The position numbers and the translations under genes are program-made. Positions 3,995-5,099 of a stretch of DNA of 5,099 nt are shown here, piece by piece (position 1 is the first letter of the stretch; each line of letters begins with the position of its first letter). Where the stretch lies: NCBI GenBank assembly GCA_934276695.1, contig CAKQTF010000099.1, positions 1 to 5,099 of the forward strand. The letters are read 5' to 3'. Origin of the DNA: an uncultured Spirochaetales bacterium (lineage in GTDB: Bacteria; Spirochaetota; Spirochaetia; Sphaerochaetales; Sphaerochaetaceae). A model generated the notes under the pieces. That model did not search any database, was not told where the DNA came from, and was given only the letters and a program-made list of their open reading frames with translations.

Positions 3995-5099
3995 ATGTGT
4001 GGATTTGTAGGGATGTTTGAGATAAATCAGGATAGCGGGAAATACAGGGATCGGGTGATCTCAATGTCCCGTAAGATCAGGCATAGAGGACCGGACTGGT
4101 CAGGAATCTATACAGGCTCGGATGCGATAATATCACATGAGCGCCTTTCGATTGTCGACCCGCTATCAGGCAAGCAGCCTCTGTATTCTCCTGATGGCAG
4201 GCTTGTACTTGCAGCGAATGGAGAGATCTATAATCATCAGGAGATCCGTGAACGCTACAAAGGCAGGTATGAATTCCAGACAAAGTCAGACTGTGAGGTT
4301 ATCCTGGCTCTTTATAAGGATAAGGGCGTTGATTTCCTTGAGGACCTGAATGGCATCTTCGCTTTCTGCCTATATGATGCAGACAGGGATGCATACCTTA
4401 TTGCAAGAGACCATATCGGGATCATCCCTCTCTATCAGGGATGGGATGCAGATGGCCACTACTATGTGGCATCAGAGCTGAAGGCACTTGAAGGCGTATG
4501 CACTACGATAACGGAATTCATGCCCGGCACATATTTCTATTCGCTTACAGGCGAGACTCGCAGATGGTATATGAGGGACTGGGAGAGCTACGAGAACGTG
4601 AAGGATAATCCGAGTTCTGTCCAGGCTGTCAGGGATGGGCTTGAGGCTGCCGTCAGAAGGCAGATGATGTCAGATGTCCCATATGGCGTTCTTCTATCCG
4701 GCGGGCTTGATAGCTCAGTCATTGCCGCAATAACGGCAAAGTATGCCCAGAACAGGGTCGAGACAGGGGGAAAGGAAGAGGCATGGTGGCCTCGTCTCCA
4801 CTCATTTGCTGTCGGACTCGAAGGCTCTCCTGATCTGATTGCTGCCAGAAAGGCTGCTGATTACATCGGGACAGTCCATCATGAGGTACATTTCACAATC
4901 CAGGAGGCTCTGGATGCCATAGATGATGTGATCTACCATCTCGAGACATATGATATAACAACAGTCAGGGCGGCCACTCCTATGTTCCTTCTTGCCCGTG
5001 TGATTAAGAGCATGGGAATCAAGATGGTGCTTTCAGGGGAAGGCTCAGATGAGCTCTTCGGTGGATACCTTTATTTCCATAAGGCACCTAATGCAAGGG
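3995..5099 (+). CDS. asnB: Asparagine synthetase B, glutamine-hydrolysing (3' end beyond window)
   Basis: The 368 visible residues are a class B asparagine synthetase, which makes asparagine from aspartate, ATP and glutamine in the cytoplasm. The glutaminase half starts MCGFVG, with Cys2 the N-terminal nucleophile freed by Met removal, and carries RHRGPDWSG (29-37), Arg50 in HERLSIVD, NGEIYNH with Asn75 (75-81), and Asp99 in KSDCEVI, all as in E. coli AsnB. The synthetase half has the ATP-pyrophosphatase loop SGGLDSS (235-241), FAVGL (271-275), and SGEGSDELFGGY (347-358). Similarity to the E. coli enzyme as I recall it is high throughout, including EAWWPRLHSFAVGLEGSPD. Full length is about 550, so roughly a third is missing. 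AGGAG at 3984-3988 stands 6 nt before the ATG, fixing the start. The leader holds a terminator-like hairpin (3933-3970), suggesting controlled read-through. All catalytic residues seen are intact. Confidence 0.97.
   Translation, partial: MCGFVGMFEINQDSGKYRDRVISMSRKIRHRGPDWSGIYTGSDAIISHERLSIVDPLSGKQPLYSPDGRLVLAANGEIYNHQEIRERYKGRYEFQTKSDCEVILALYKDKGVDFLEDLNGIFAFCLYDADRDAYLIARDHIGIIPLYQGWDADGHYYVASELKALEGVCTTITEFMPGTYFYSLTGETRRWYMRDWESYENVKDNPSSVQAVRDGLEAAVRRQMMSDVPYGVLLSGGLDSSVIAAITAKYAQNRVETGGKEEAWWPRLHSFAVGLEGSPDLIAARKAADYIGTVHHEVHFTIQEALDAIDDVIYHLETYDITTVRAATPMFLLARVIKSMGIKMVLSGEGSDELFGGYLYFHKAPNAR

Noticed and set aside
3948..4010. Short upstream frame overlapping the asnB start (21 codons, MGDVRLFLFL...) as a leader peptide
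   Set aside because: It has no ribosome binding site, no run of Asn codons, and starts inside the terminator loop.
4137..4349. Frames within asnB on either strand
   Set aside because: asnB is unmistakable across this stretch; the other frames are shadows.

Overview
The window looks like ordinary chromosomal DNA from a fairly AT-balanced bacterium, most likely a gut-type Bacillota. That placement is a guess from codon habit (frequent ATA, AGG, TCA and GAT), two clean AGGAG-type ribosome binding sites and the gene content. No rRNA, tRNA, CRISPR array, transposase or phage gene is visible. Everything was read by eye; no database search was possible.

Layout. Four genes lie on the minus strand and two on the plus strand. 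Reading the minus strand downstream from position 3380: a GltD-like NAD(P)H/FAD/iron-sulfur oxidoreductase (2127-3380), closed by a long-stemmed hairpin; an HSL-family alpha/beta hydrolase (931-1956); a Vsr-type mismatch endonuclease (319-735); and, 33 bp further, the N-terminal part of a MATE-family multidrug/cation antiporter that runs off the left edge (1-285). The plus strand carries a small unrecognised gene (3513-3878), divergent from the oxidoreductase, followed by a class B glutamine-hydrolysing asparagine synthetase, asnB (3995 to the right edge, truncated).

Intergenic content. Between the vsr start and the hydrolase stop (736-930) is a sigma70-like promoter facing right, followed by a perfect 14-bp inverted repeat with a 53-nt loop and a T-run. 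This is a candidate small RNA, a bidirectional terminator or a MITE-like remnant. A 9-bp perfect dyad covers the start codon of the MATE gene. The asnB leader carries a full intrinsic-terminator hairpin directly downstream of the only plausible promoter I can see, which suggests attenuation or dependence on read-through.

How the genes fit together. asnB (glutamine to glutamate plus asparagine) and the GltD-like flavoprotein (a family that supplies electrons for glutamine-to-glutamate conversion) both touch glutamine/glutamate metabolism and sit on either side of a divergent promoter region. No GltB large subunit is present, so the link is only suggestive. The vsr-MATE pair may be co-transcribed. 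I see no convincing novel multi-gene system; the most interesting signals are the regulatory or structured elements in the gaps.
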